From assembly GCA_002256435.1 (NCBI GenBank), contig NKJC01000001.1, forward strand, positions 1,116,001 to 1,180,000: DNA of 64,000 nucleotides, read 5' to 3'. Position numbers and translations under genes: made by a program. The notes under the pieces were generated by a model. It made no database searches. It was not told where the DNA came from and saw only the letters and a list, made by a program, of their open reading frames with translations. The DNA comes from Chitinophagaceae bacterium BSSC1. GTDB taxonomy: Bacteria > Bacteroidota > Bacteroidia > Chitinophagales > Chitinophagaceae. This document shows, piece by piece, positions 8,544 through 16,362 of the stretch; within the stretch, counting starts at the first letter, position 1, and every line of letters begins with the position of its first letter.

Positions 8544-10574
8544 TTATTTTTTCTTTTTGTATTCCAGTCCTTCTTTAAACTTAAATAATCCATAACCTGG
8601 GCCCTTTAGATTTCCAGGAACATCGGACAGTTGTTTTTCAACCACTGCCTCAGAGACAGGAGTAGTAAAAGGCATTTTTCCCGTGGGATTAAATCTGCCA
8701 GAAACTATGTCTAATAAAGCATCAGAAGTAGTTCCAAAACTAGCAAGTACCGCTTTTACATTGGGCTTGGTAGCATTATTGTAAATCTCATCAATCACCC
8801 AAGGATTGGTATAGTTAATGGCTAAGATGGTTGGCTTTTTTGCCATCAATCCTTTTACATACTCAACGTCAACTGCATTTTTGGAAAGAGAAAGATAGAT
8901 GGGTGAACCATCTGAACCAAACAAGGATTTCCCACCAGGGTGTAACCAAAGTAAAATCATATCTGCTTCTTCTGGTGTTTTTACAAAATCCAAATTAGGG
9001 TCTGCGTTAGCTGGTTGATACACCGTACTAGGGCTTGCACCACGTTTTTGAACATAGGTTTCAAAATAAACTTTGGTTTTAGTTTTTAATGGAAGTGCTT
9101 CTGATTCATTGCGAAGTAGTACAATGGATTTACGCATGGCGATATCGGCCTTGGCCTGAAATTCCTTATTGCCAACAAATTGGTCTGCTTTGGTTTCATC
9201 TACATAGGGATTTTCAAAAAGACCCAAAGTAAATTTTTCCATGAGCAATTTATATACGGAACTATCAACCATTTGTACATACTGAGGGCCAGACTTAACG
9301 GCTTCCATAAGTTTTGAAGGATCTGCTGTTCCTGAGTAAATGTTTACTCCTGCTTCCAATGTACGTTTGTAACGCTCTACTATTGTCAGGTTTTCTGCTC
9401 CCCATGGCATCATTTCTATTGGCCCTGTATCTGAATTGATAATGCCTTTGAATCCAAGACTGTCTCTTAATAAGTCTTTGATCACAGCTTTATTATAAGC
9501 ATACGCAATCTTTTCATACTTGGTATCTAAAGGCAGAGAGTAGTAGGGCATGATGGCCGAGGTGCCAGCTTTGATGGCTGCATGAAATGGGATCAGGTTG
9601 TTTTTAAACATCCCTCCGGGAAAGTGTTCATACTTACCCCAGTCAAAATGGGGATCTTGTCCACCAACACCAGCACCGCCACCAGGAAAGTGTTTGGTGG
9701 TCAGTGCCACAGAACTATTAGACAATTTGTTTCCTTGAAAACCCAATACTACTTCCGTAATCATTTTGGCTACCCAATTAGCGTCTTCGCCAAAAGTGCC
9801 TTCAATTCTTTGCCAACGGGGCTCTGTACTCAAATCGGCCATATACATATAACCCTTGCGCAATCCAACCGCGGCCCATTCTTGGCGAGCAATATTGGCA
9901 AAGGTTCTAACCATGGACAAATCATTCATAGCAGATAAACCCAATTCTCCTGGCCAGGTTGAGAAGACTGTTTTACCTACACTTAAACCAACAGAAGCAT
10001 CCCTAGTAATATGGTTTCTTGGATTAGACGCTATGATGGCGGGAATACCTAAGGGTTCAGATTCACATAGCGCCTGTAATTTATTGGCCCATTCAGCCAT
10101 GGTTTTTGCTGGCGCATTGGCCCTAAGAATAAAATGACGCAAATGAAAATCCTTGACACCCTTGCTGCTACCTGCAGACATCATCATTTCTACGGGAAGC
10201 GGTTTGCGCGTAAACATATTGTTTTTTTGAACCTGATCTTCTTCATTGAAATCGCTGGTAATGGGAGCAGGTGCAGCTCCAGGTTCTGTTCCTCTATCAT
10301 TTTTCATCCTGGCAGTGCTGATGAGCATAAACCCTACTTTCTCCTCCAAACTCATCAAGGATAATAGATTTTTAGCACGTTTGTCATTGGATAGCCGCCA
10401 ATCTTCATAGGCGTCTAGTTTCCCATTTTTGTTCAGGTCTTTGAAGCTGAGTCCTTGTGACTGAATTAAGACAGCAGACCTGGTTCCTAGTTGAGGTTGT
10501 TTGGGTGATTGAGCAATTAAAGACAAACTAAATAAGCATAGGATCCCATTCAATAGGATGTATTTTTTCTTCAT
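8544..10574 (-). CDS. Secreted glycoside hydrolase family 3 protein
   Basis: A 676-residue secreted enzyme with a signal peptide (SLIAQ). An EF-hand-like loop (DLNKNGKLDAYED, residues 46-58) precedes the catalytic domain. The GH3 N-terminal TIM barrel has EGTFGEDANWVAKM and KHFPGGG (Lys294-His295). The nucleophile is predicted as Asp382 in INSDTGPIE. The C-terminal alpha/beta domain contains ILAINYTNPWVIDE and VSGRFNPTGKMPFTTP. The family cleaves beta-linked glucosides, xylosides or N-acetylhexosaminides from non-reducing ends; overall features favour a beta-glucosidase-type enzyme, but the substrate is not determined. It stands alone rather than in a SusCD locus. Two inverted repeats lie upstream and may be operators. 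Confidence 0.9.
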   Translation of the reverse strand: MKKKYILLNGILCLFSLSLIAQSPKQPQLGTRSAVLIQSQGLSFKDLNKNGKLDAYEDWRLSNDKRAKNLLSLMSLEEKVGFMLISTARMKNDRGTEPGAAPAPITSDFNEEDQVQKNNMFTRKPLPVEMMMSAGSSKGVKDFHLRHFILRANAPAKTMAEWANKLQALCESEPLGIPAIIASNPRNHITRDASVGLSVGKTVFSTWPGELGLSAMNDLSMVRTFANIARQEWAAVGLRKGYMYMADLSTEPRWQRIEGTFGEDANWVAKMITEVVLGFQGNKLSNSSVALTTKHFPGGGAGVGGQDPHFDWGKYEHFPGGMFKNNLIPFHAAIKAGTSAIMPYYSLPLDTKYEKIAYAYNKAVIKDLLRDSLGFKGIINSDTGPIEMMPWGAENLTIVERYKRTLEAGVNIYSGTADPSKLMEAVKSGPQYVQMVDSSVYKLLMEKFTLGLFENPYVDETKADQFVGNKEFQAKADIAMRKSIVLLRNESEALPLKTKTKVYFETYVQKRGASPSTVYQPANADPNLDFVKTPEEADMILLWLHPGGKSLFGSDGSPIYLSLSKNAVDVEYVKGLMAKKPTILAINYTNPWVIDEIYNNATKPNVKAVLASFGTTSDALLDIVSGRFNPTGKMPFTTPVSEAVVEKQLSDVPGNLKGPGYGLFKFKEGLEYKKKK

Positions 10575-10586
10575 GGCAGTTCTTTA

Positions 10587-10601
10587 TGTAAACAATTTAC
10601 A
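10587..10601. promoter_or_regulatory. Short inverted repeat upstream of the GH3 gene
   Basis: TGTAAA, CAA, TTTACA forms a perfect 6+3+6 inverted repeat ending 13 nt before the GH3 start codon. A protein-binding site near the promoter or leader is possible; in AT-rich DNA such repeats also arise by chance. Confidence 0.3.
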
Positions 10602-10664
10602 ATTTTAGACAAGCTTTGGCTGATTTACTCTAGAAAATCGGTGAACTAAGTAGGTGTATTTAAG

Positions 10665-10678
10665 AAAACGATTTCGTT
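10665..10678. promoter_or_regulatory. LacI-like operator candidate (AAAACGATTTCGTT)
   Basis: The site has AACGA and TCGTT arms around TT, in the 230-bp gap between the divergent GH3 and PAS kinase genes. The first 13 bases (AAAACGATTTCGT) recur on the minus strand at 57577-57589, upstream of the zinc alcohol dehydrogenase. The CG-centred arms resemble LacI-family operators. No LacI regulator gene is in the window. Confidence 0.35.
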
Positions 10679-10786
10679 GATTTACGTTTACAAAAAAGCC
10701 ATTTTAATATCATTAATTGAGCAAATAATAATTGTATTACGTCATTGTCAATGTCTCAACTTTCCATATTTATATTATTGATAAAT

Positions 10787-10794
10787 TAGGTTTG
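10787..10794 (+). promoter_or_regulatory. Candidate -7 box (TAGGTTTG) of the PAS kinase gene
   Basis: An exact match to the Bacteroidota TAnnTTTG -7 consensus, 10 nt before the ATG of the kinase. The predicted transcript would have only a few leader bases. No good -33 TTTG lies 19-20 nt upstream, so support is partial. Confidence 0.4.
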
Positions 10795-10804
10795 AAACAC
10801 CCCC

Positions 10805-12622
10805 ATGCACCAACTGCTGCAAAGACAGATTGAGAAATTTTTGCCCCCTGAATACCTTGAGAACAAGGAATTCAATGAATTTATTCATGCAGTAAACCGA
10901 ACCTATCAAAGTTTTGAAAAAGAACACAAGATTACAGCTAGGGCTTTTGAAGTTTCGGATAAGGAAAACATGGAAGCCAATGCTTCACTACAATTAGAAA
11001 TAGTTAATAGGGAGGCTTCTATCAACAATCTCAAAGAAGCTATTCACATAATTAAAGACAAACAACATAGTATTGAAGAAGAAGATGTTTTGGTGTTGTC
11101 AAATTTTGTAAAAAATGAATTAGCTAAAAGGAGGAATGCAGAATCTGTTTTTTCATCAATCATCAATAACTTAAAAAGTGGCATTCTATTAGAAAATGAA
11201 AAACAAAAAGTGCTTTATTGCAATAGTCAATTTAGTTGCCTGTTTAAACTAGATGAAGAAAAAGAAACGTTACAAGGCAATAATTTTATTCCCCGCCTTC
11301 TTCATATTAGTAAATTGTTTGTTCACCCAGAAACTTTTCTGAAAAGGGTAGAACAAATAATGATCAACAAACAAGACATCTCTTCTGAGACTTTAGAAAT
11401 GAAAGATGGTCGAATTTTAGAAAGAAGCTATGCCACTATTTATCATAATGGAGAATTCAAAGGTCATTTTTGGAATTATTGGGATATTACTGAAAAAAAG
11501 AAAGCTGAATTAGAAATCATTAGACAAAAACGTTTTTTTGATGAAGTCTTAAATAATATTCCTGCTGATATTGCGGTATTTGATAAGGACCATACCTATC
11601 TTTTTCTAAATCCATCTGCTATTAAAAATGAAACAACCAGAGAATGGATCATTGGGAAAACTGATTTTGACTATTGCACATCAAAAGGGATTAGTCAAGA
11701 GATTGCTTTAAAAAGAAGAAAGATTTTTGAAGAGACCATACAAGCCAAAAAAGAAATACAATTTGTTGATGAACACCCACATCAACTTGGTTCTAAGTTT
11801 GTCCTTAGAAAATTCTTCCCACATTTTGAAAATAATGATCTCAAGTTTGTAATTGGTTATGGTATAGATATTACTACCGTTAAGAAAGTAGAATTGAAAT
11901 TAGAAGACGCCATGAACAAACTCAAGAAGACCAATGAAGAATTGGAGCAGTTTGCTTATGTGGCTTCACATGATTTACAAGAACCCTTAAGAATGGTAAG
12001 TAGTTTCTTGTCTTTGCTTGAAAAAAAATATAGCAAAGATTTAGATGAGAAAGCCATGTCTTATATCAATTTTGCTGTAGATGGTTCAAAAAGAATGCGA
12101 CAAATTATTTTAGATTTATTAGAATTTTCTAGGGTTGGAAGAATGGGTGATCATGAAATGGAAGATTTGGATTTGAATAAAATCGTAGAAGACGTGATTA
12201 AACTTCAAATGCAACAAATAATGGATACTGGCGCAAAAATTAATTTTGGCGTACTCCCACAGATAAAGAATTTTAGAATTCCACTTACTCAAATAATACA
12301 AAACCTTGTAAGTAATGCGTTAAAATATAGCAAAGAAAAAGTTTCCCCAATTCTAGATATTTCAGTTAAGGACAAAGGTTTGGAATGGGAGTTTGCATTC
12401 AAAGACAATGGCATAGGAATTAATCCAAAATATTTTGACAAGATCTTTGTCATCTTTCAAAGACTACACAATAAAAACACCTATTCAGGAACCGGTATTG
12501 GTCTTTCTGTAGTAAAGAAAACTATTGAAAATTTAGGTGGTGAAATTTGGGTAGAATCAGAAGAAGGTATTGGAACTGTTTTCTTTTTCACCCTTCCTAA
12601 AAATATACCTTCCTATATTTAA
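10805..12622 (+). CDS. PAS-domain sensor histidine kinase
   Basis: A soluble 605-residue kinase without signal peptide or membrane helix. Residues 1-112 form a helical module closely resembling the N-terminus of the hybrid kinase at 38798 (shared KQIxKxLPPExY-like start, AFEVS/AFEIS and NLKEAI/KLKEAI blocks). Two PAS domains follow (about 115-235 and 240-360, each ending in a WDIT or GIDIT motif). Then comes HisKA with phosphoacceptor His389 in ASHDLQEPLRM, and a HATPase_c domain (about 490-600) with NLVSNALKYS, DNGIGI and GTGIGLSVVKK. No response regulator is adjacent, so the partner is unknown. The HDLQEPLR box is typical of the bacteriophytochrome-like kinase subgroup. Confidence 0.9.
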   Translation: MHQLLQRQIEKFLPPEYLENKEFNEFIHAVNRTYQSFEKEHKITARAFEVSDKENMEANASLQLEIVNREASINNLKEAIHIIKDKQHSIEEEDVLVLSNFVKNELAKRRNAESVFSSIINNLKSGILLENEKQKVLYCNSQFSCLFKLDEEKETLQGNNFIPRLLHISKLFVHPETFLKRVEQIMINKQDISSETLEMKDGRILERSYATIYHNGEFKGHFWNYWDITEKKKAELEIIRQKRFFDEVLNNIPADIAVFDKDHTYLFLNPSAIKNETTREWIIGKTDFDYCTSKGISQEIALKRRKIFEETIQAKKEIQFVDEHPHQLGSKFVLRKFFPHFENNDLKFVIGYGIDITTVKKVELKLEDAMNKLKKTNEELEQFAYVASHDLQEPLRMVSSFLSLLEKKYSKDLDEKAMSYINFAVDGSKRMRQIILDLLEFSRVGRMGDHEMEDLDLNKIVEDVIKLQMQQIMDTGAKINFGVLPQIKNFRIPLTQIIQNLVSNALKYSKEKVSPILDISVKDKGLEWEFAFKDNGIGINPKYFDKIFVIFQRLHNKNTYSGTGIGLSVVKKTIENLGGEIWVESEEGIGTVFFFTLPKNIPSYI

Positions 12623-12660
12623 AATGTTGAAATATTGGTATCTGCATCAACATAAATGTC

Positions 12661-13158
12661 TTAAACGTCTTTTTCTTCAAAAGAGATTTGCAAGTGTTTT
12701 ATTACTGTTACAACCTGTCTACACAATACACCGGCATTTTCTAACATGCGCTTAGACGCTTTTGCTGCATCAGTAGATTCATATTTATCTGATAAGTATA
12801 CTACTTCAGAAATACCAGATTGAATAATAGCTTTGCTGCATTCATTACATGGAAAAAGGGCCGTATAAATTCGACAACCGGCCAAATCCATGCCAATATT
12901 ATTTAGGATGGCATTCAACTCCGCATGACATACATAAGGATATTTGGTCTCCAAAAATTCGCCTTGCTTGTTCCAGGGAAAATCATCATCACTACAACCT
13001 GCGGGTAAACCATTATATCCAGTACCAACAATCCTGTTTTTCTTATTCACAATACAGGCTCCAACCTGGGTATTAGGATCCTTGCTTCTTTTGGCAGAAA
13101 GAATGGCTACTCCCATAAAATACTCATCCCAAGAAATATAATCGTTTCGCTTTTTCAC
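12661..13158 (-). CDS. dCMP/cytidine-type zinc deaminase (ComE operon protein 2-like)
   Basis: The 165-residue enzyme has the dCMP deaminase zinc signature: CHAE (His78, Glu80 as proton shuttle) and PCNEC (Cys104, Cys107), plus SKDPNTQVGACIV and TGYNGLPAGCSDDDFPW near the N-terminus. dCMP deaminase converts dCMP to dUMP for thymidylate synthesis. The start is GTG: an in-frame stop lies two codons upstream and the next ATG would delete the first helix. It is convergent with the PAS kinase (39 bp apart) and divergent from the sugar dehydrogenase. Family assignment is strong; dCMP specificity is inferred from the SDDDFPW insertion common in that group. Confidence 0.9.
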   Translation of the reverse strand: MKKRNDYISWDEYFMGVAILSAKRSKDPNTQVGACIVNKKNRIVGTGYNGLPAGCSDDDFPWNKQGEFLETKYPYVCHAELNAILNNIGMDLAGCRIYTALFPCNECSKAIIQSGISEVVYLSDKYESTDAAKASKRMLENAGVLCRQVVTVIKHLQISFEEKDV

Positions 13159-13230
13159 AAATCAGGTTTTTGGTACTGTGATAATCACGAATTTATGCTA
13201 TTTTGCTACTATAACATTGCAAAACCAACC

Positions 13231-14457
13231 ATGAAAAAAATCACCCTAAGCTTGTTCGCAGTCTCCACCTGCTTACTGGTCATCAGTTGCAAGAGTGGCC
13301 CACAAAAAGATACTGTTAAAGACACAAGTACCACAGGACCCGTTGAAACCAGACCATCTAAATCCGGTTATAAACCTGCTTTTGAGGGCCAGACCAGGGT
13401 TAACCGTGTAAAGACAACTACTGCCTATCAAGTAGAAAGAATTGCTGAAAAAATTGGAAATCCATGGGCCATCATTAGTATGCCAGATGGAAGATTACTC
13501 ATTTCTGATAGGTCCGGATATATTAGTTTGTTTGGCGCTGATGGAAAATTAATTAAAAAAATCACCGGACTTCCCGCAGTAGAATTCAAGGGACAAGGAG
13601 GATTATTAGACTTAGCGCTGGATCCTGACTTTGCAAAAAACAAAACCATTTATTGGAGTTTTGCGCAAAAATCTGGACAGGGCAATTTGACTGCAGTTGC
13701 CAAAGGCTCACTCTCTGCTGATGAAAGCAAGATTGAAAATTCGGTAGTCATTTTCCAAGCAACACCAGATTTAAATAGCGAATTACATTTTGGATCCAGA
13801 TTGTTATTTGACAAGGATGGCAATTTATTTGTGAGTGCTGGCGAAAGGTCCATTTTAGATGGAAGGAAGCAGGCACAGTGGTTGAATTCTGGACTGGGTA
13901 AAATTTTTAAAATTACCAAAGACGGCAAACCCGCTGCAGGAAATCCATTTATTGGCGTGGCCGATGCTAAACCAGAAATTTATTCTTATGGACATCGCAA
14001 TCCACAAAGTCTAGACATTCATCCGGTAACCGGAGAATTGTGGGAAGCAGAATTTGGACCACAGGGCGGTGATGAACTAAATAGAATTCAACCAGGTAAA
14101 AACTATGGATGGCCTACTATCACTTATGGCTTGGAATACGATGACCGCAAAGTAGGAGATGGCATTCAACAAAAAGAAGGTTTGGAACAACCCGTTTATT
14201 ATTGGGAACCCGTACTTTCTCCAAGTGGCATGGTGTTTTATACCGGTGATGCCATTCCTGAATGGAAAAACAATCTCTTTATAGGTGGGTTAAGTAGTAC
14301 ACATATTGCGCGTTTGGTGATTGAAAACAACAAAGTGGTGGGAGAAGAAAGACTATTAGAAGACCAACACGAGCGCATTCGTGATATTACCCAATTTAAT
14401 GGAGTACTCTACGCTGTATCTGACGGCGGCATTCTGTTCCGAATAAGCAAAAAATAA
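13231..14457 (+). CDS. PQQ-dependent sugar dehydrogenase (Ylii/Asd-like) lipoprotein
   Basis: Starting at ATG 13231, the protein has a lipobox (LLVISC) and about 408 residues; an upstream in-frame ATG at 13195 would put extra residues before the signal and is rejected. The body is a soluble-type six-bladed beta-propeller of the glucose/sorbosone dehydrogenase family: NPWAIISMPDGRLLISDR, GGLLDLALDPDF, SYGHRNPQSLDIHPVTG, LWEAEFGPQGGDELNRI and GKNYGWP are family blocks. The His in YGHRNPQ and the Arg and Asp positions bind PQQ and calcium in relatives. Such enzymes oxidise aldose sugars in the periplasm with PQQ; no PQQ synthesis genes are in the window, so the cofactor may be imported. Confidence 0.9.
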   Translation: MKKITLSLFAVSTCLLVISCKSGPQKDTVKDTSTTGPVETRPSKSGYKPAFEGQTRVNRVKTTTAYQVERIAEKIGNPWAIISMPDGRLLISDRSGYISLFGADGKLIKKITGLPAVEFKGQGGLLDLALDPDFAKNKTIYWSFAQKSGQGNLTAVAKGSLSADESKIENSVVIFQATPDLNSELHFGSRLLFDKDGNLFVSAGERSILDGRKQAQWLNSGLGKIFKITKDGKPAAGNPFIGVADAKPEIYSYGHRNPQSLDIHPVTGELWEAEFGPQGGDELNRIQPGKNYGWPTITYGLEYDDRKVGDGIQQKEGLEQPVYYWEPVLSPSGMVFYTGDAIPEWKNNLFIGGLSSTHIARLVIENNKVVGEERLLEDQHERIRDITQFNGVLYAVSDGGILFRISKK

Positions 14458-14483
14458 GTTAAGATACTTTAGGTATTAAACCT

Positions 14484-14545
14484 GCGGATCAACTGGTGGT
14501 CATAGTTTAAATTGAAAACTATGAAACAGTTGATCCGCTTTTTTT
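14484..14545 (+). terminator. Terminator-like hairpin and U-tract overlapping the next start codon
   Basis: The left arm is 14484-14508 and the right arm 14516-14538. A 12-bp perfect stem (GCGGATCAACTG with its complement) and an 8-bp inner stem (CATAGTTT with AAACTATG) are separated by a small internal loop, with a 7-nt apical loop. Eight T residues follow directly (14539-14546). This is a classic intrinsic terminator for the sugar dehydrogenase gene, but the ATG of the next gene (14521) lies in its right arm. It may act as an attenuator or hide the start codon. Confidence 0.8.
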
Positions 14546-14919
14546 TATTAGCTATGACCATTAGTGTAGCTAGCACTTCCATGGCACAAGACAGCAGCAT
14601 GGCCAAACCCAAAAGAAGCCCTGAAGAGCTGACTAAAATGCAAACCCAACAATACAAAAGAAAACTGTCTTTAACGGCAGAGCAAGAACCAAAAGTATCT
14701 GCCATTCTATTGGATTATTCTACCAAGTTAGTAGCAGCTAGAGACAGTAAGGGTGGTAAAATGAAAAAAATGCAGGAGCTAAAACACCTCTCAGACGCTA
14801 AGGACAATTCCATGAAAACAGTTCTAACTGAACAACAGTATACAGACTATCTGAAACTTATGGAAGAGCAAAAAGAAAAGCTCAAAGAAAGACGAGGTGG
14901 TCAGAAAACTAGAAGATAA
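14521..14919 (+). CDS. Small secreted Spy/CpxP-like or DUF4890-like protein
   Basis: A 132-residue protein beginning at ATG 14521 (an in-frame TTG at 14512 is less likely). A signal peptide ends in SMAQ. The mature part is highly charged and helical, with SPEELTKMQTQQYKRKLSLT and TEQQYTDYLKLMEEQKEKLKERR. This pattern of helices and LTxxQ-like motifs resembles Spy/CpxP periplasmic chaperone-type proteins and the Bacteroidota DUF4890 group. The role is probably envelope-stress or metal related, by analogy only. Its start codon and the first codons lie in a terminator-like hairpin. It is convergent with the XRE regulator, with only 3 nt between the stop codons. Confidence 0.78.
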   Translation: MKQLIRFFLLAMTISVASTSMAQDSSMAKPKRSPEELTKMQTQQYKRKLSLTAEQEPKVSAILLDYSTKLVAARDSKGGKMKKMQELKHLSDAKDNSMKTVLTEQQYTDYLKLMEEQKEKLKERRGGQKTRR

Positions 14920-14922
14920 TTA

Positions 14923-15123
14923 TCAGTCTGATTTTTCCAAACTAAATAAAGACTCAACAGGTTTTGCAAGGGCCTTAGAAAGTTTTAAAACTAATATGGC
15001 TGAGGGAATATATTTACCCGTTTCAATGGCAAAAATGGTTTGCCTAGAAACACCAATAGTTTCAGCCAAAGCCTGTTGAGTCATTGCTTTTTCCAATCTT
15101 TCTTCCCTAATATTATTCTTCAT
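14923..15123 (-). CDS. Small XRE-family transcriptional regulator (YgzD-like)
   Basis: A 66-residue protein that is nearly all helix-turn-helix: NNIREERLEKAMTQQALAET, then IGVSRQTIFAIETGKYIPS and the LKLSKALAKPVESLF tail. This matches the small YgzD-type XRE regulators that accompany membrane proteins. The start at ATG 15123 is chosen; an upstream extension to 15153 has no family support. The start overlaps the end of the upstream membrane protein gene by 11 nt, so translation is probably coupled. It may repress its own operon through the palindrome at 15610-15633, which is inference. Confidence 0.88.
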   Translation of the reverse strand: MKNNIREERLEKAMTQQALAETIGVSRQTIFAIETGKYIPSAILVLKLSKALAKPVESLFSLEKSD

Positions 15124-15583
15124 TTGCTTGCAACTTGTTTTTAATGAGCACAAATTGATAGCAACTGATATAAGAAAACCAAAAAAGTAAAATAGAAGCT
15201 ATTAAAAATAATTCCAGCCCAGCATCACCTGATAGCTCTTTCTTAAACAAGAAGATATATAAAAAAGCCAATAAGAAAAAAGTCATTTGAACAAACGCCG
15301 CCAGCTGAAAGGATTTCAAGCGCAAATTTGCAACATATTCGTCTTCTTCTTTCTCCTTAGAAAACACTAGAAAAAACATACCAATTAAGCAACTGAAAAA
15401 GGAAATTACTAAAATAGTTACTTTTAAAAGATGTGCGTTTTCAGGCACTATTCCCATAAAAACTTTTGCTATTGAGTCTTGTGATAATTTCAATTGACCC
15501 CAAATCCAAATAATCAATCCTGCAGGCATCATTACCGCACCAACAGGTTTAAACCTATAAGGTAAAAGAAAGCTTCTTTGCAT
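15113..15583 (-). CDS. Small integral membrane protein partnered with the XRE regulator
   Basis: A 156-residue hydrophobic protein with about four transmembrane helices (around residues 17-35, 53-75, 96-115 and 122-145) and charged cytoplasmic linkers (KEKEEDEYVANLRL). The start is ATG 15583; the longer frame begins with a TTG. It shows no recognised catalytic motif. Many bacteria carry a membrane protein of this size next to a YgzD-like regulator; the pairing suggests a signalling or stress unit, but the function is unknown. A near-perfect palindrome lies 26 nt upstream of the start codon. Confidence 0.75.
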   Translation of the reverse strand: MQRSFLLPYRFKPVGAVMMPAGLIIWIWGQLKLSQDSIAKVFMGIVPENAHLLKVTILVISFFSCLIGMFFLVFSKEKEEDEYVANLRLKSFQLAAFVQMTFFLLAFLYIFLFKKELSGDAGLELFLIASILLFWFSYISCYQFVLIKNKLQANEE

Positions 15584-15609
15584 TTTTTTCTTAAAACTAA
15601 GAAAGTATG

Positions 15610-15633
15610 CAATGTAAAGCAAACTTTACATTG
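15610..15633. promoter_or_regulatory. Operator candidate upstream of the membrane protein/XRE operon
   Basis: Perfect 10-bp inverted repeat CAATGTAAAG and CTTTACATTG separated by 4 nt, placed 26 nt before the start codon of the membrane protein gene. The symmetry and spacing fit a dimeric XRE regulator, and the operon encodes one. Binding is inferred. Confidence 0.6.
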
Positions 15634-15662
15634 TTAAAATTCAATCCAGTCATGTCTGGGAG

Positions 15663-16217
15663 TTATTTTCTCCAATCCCAAAGCACAATATCCCATGCAA
15701 TGCCACCATAACTGAGGGTATCTATTACTTGGTAACCTGTGTTTTTGTGTGCTTTTAAGGAGCGGGTATTGGCCTGAGCAACATCGGTAATACAGAAATC
15801 ATATTCCGCTTCTAGGCAGGTTCTAAAATGACCATAGAGTTGCTGTACCAAACCTTGACCACGATAATCTTTTGCTACACAGAGCTGGCCAACCACAACA
15901 TAGGAGCTATTTTTAAGGGTATCCCCTTCAAATTGAGTTTGGTCAATGGTATTAAACAAATCGGCCAATAAATCATGTTCATCCCTTACTGCTTGTGTAG
16001 CCACTAATGCATAACCCACCACTTTTTCACCGTCTTTGGCAATAATACTGGGAGATGCTTGGTGCATGGCATGTAGAAAATCCAAACTGTACTCCGCCAT
16101 TAAAAAACCCTGACTGGCTGCTTCCTCAGTATTAATATGTTTGCGCAGATTTTCTGCTTGTAATTGCTGAATGCCTTGTAATTCTTGGGTATTGCTAACT
16201 CTGGTAATTTGGACCAT
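15663..16217 (-). CDS. GNAT family N-acetyltransferase
   Basis: A 184-residue protein with the GNAT acetyl-CoA binding motif A (VGQLCVAKDYRGQGLVQQLY), where RGQGLV holds the pyrophosphate. It is preceded by KVVGYALVAT and followed by the C-terminal KNTGYQVIDTLSYGGIAWDI. Such enzymes transfer acetyl groups to small molecules or proteins; the acceptor cannot be read from sequence. The gene stands alone between the membrane protein operon and the divergent TPR kinase. Start ATG 16217. Confidence 0.88.
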   Translation of the reverse strand: MVQITRVSNTQELQGIQQLQAENLRKHINTEEAASQGFLMAEYSLDFLHAMHQASPSIIAKDGEKVVGYALVATQAVRDEHDLLADLFNTIDQTQFEGDTLKNSSYVVVGQLCVAKDYRGQGLVQQLYGHFRTCLEAEYDFCITDVAQANTRSLKAHKNTGYQVIDTLSYGGIAWDIVLWDWRK

Positions 16218-16362
16218 TTTCAGTTATTTGGTAAAAATGAACATGCAGGTTAATGAAACCAATTTAAAATTAAGCAAGCGGCTTAAATGCTCATTGCAAT
16301 TCAAAATCAACCTGATAGGCAAAAATATGAGGAATTTATAGAGGCAAGAATTATATTTGGAT

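Noticed and set aside
14512..14520. TTG start for the Spy-like gene
   Set aside because: An ATG three codons later gives the normal signal peptide; TTG is unnecessary.
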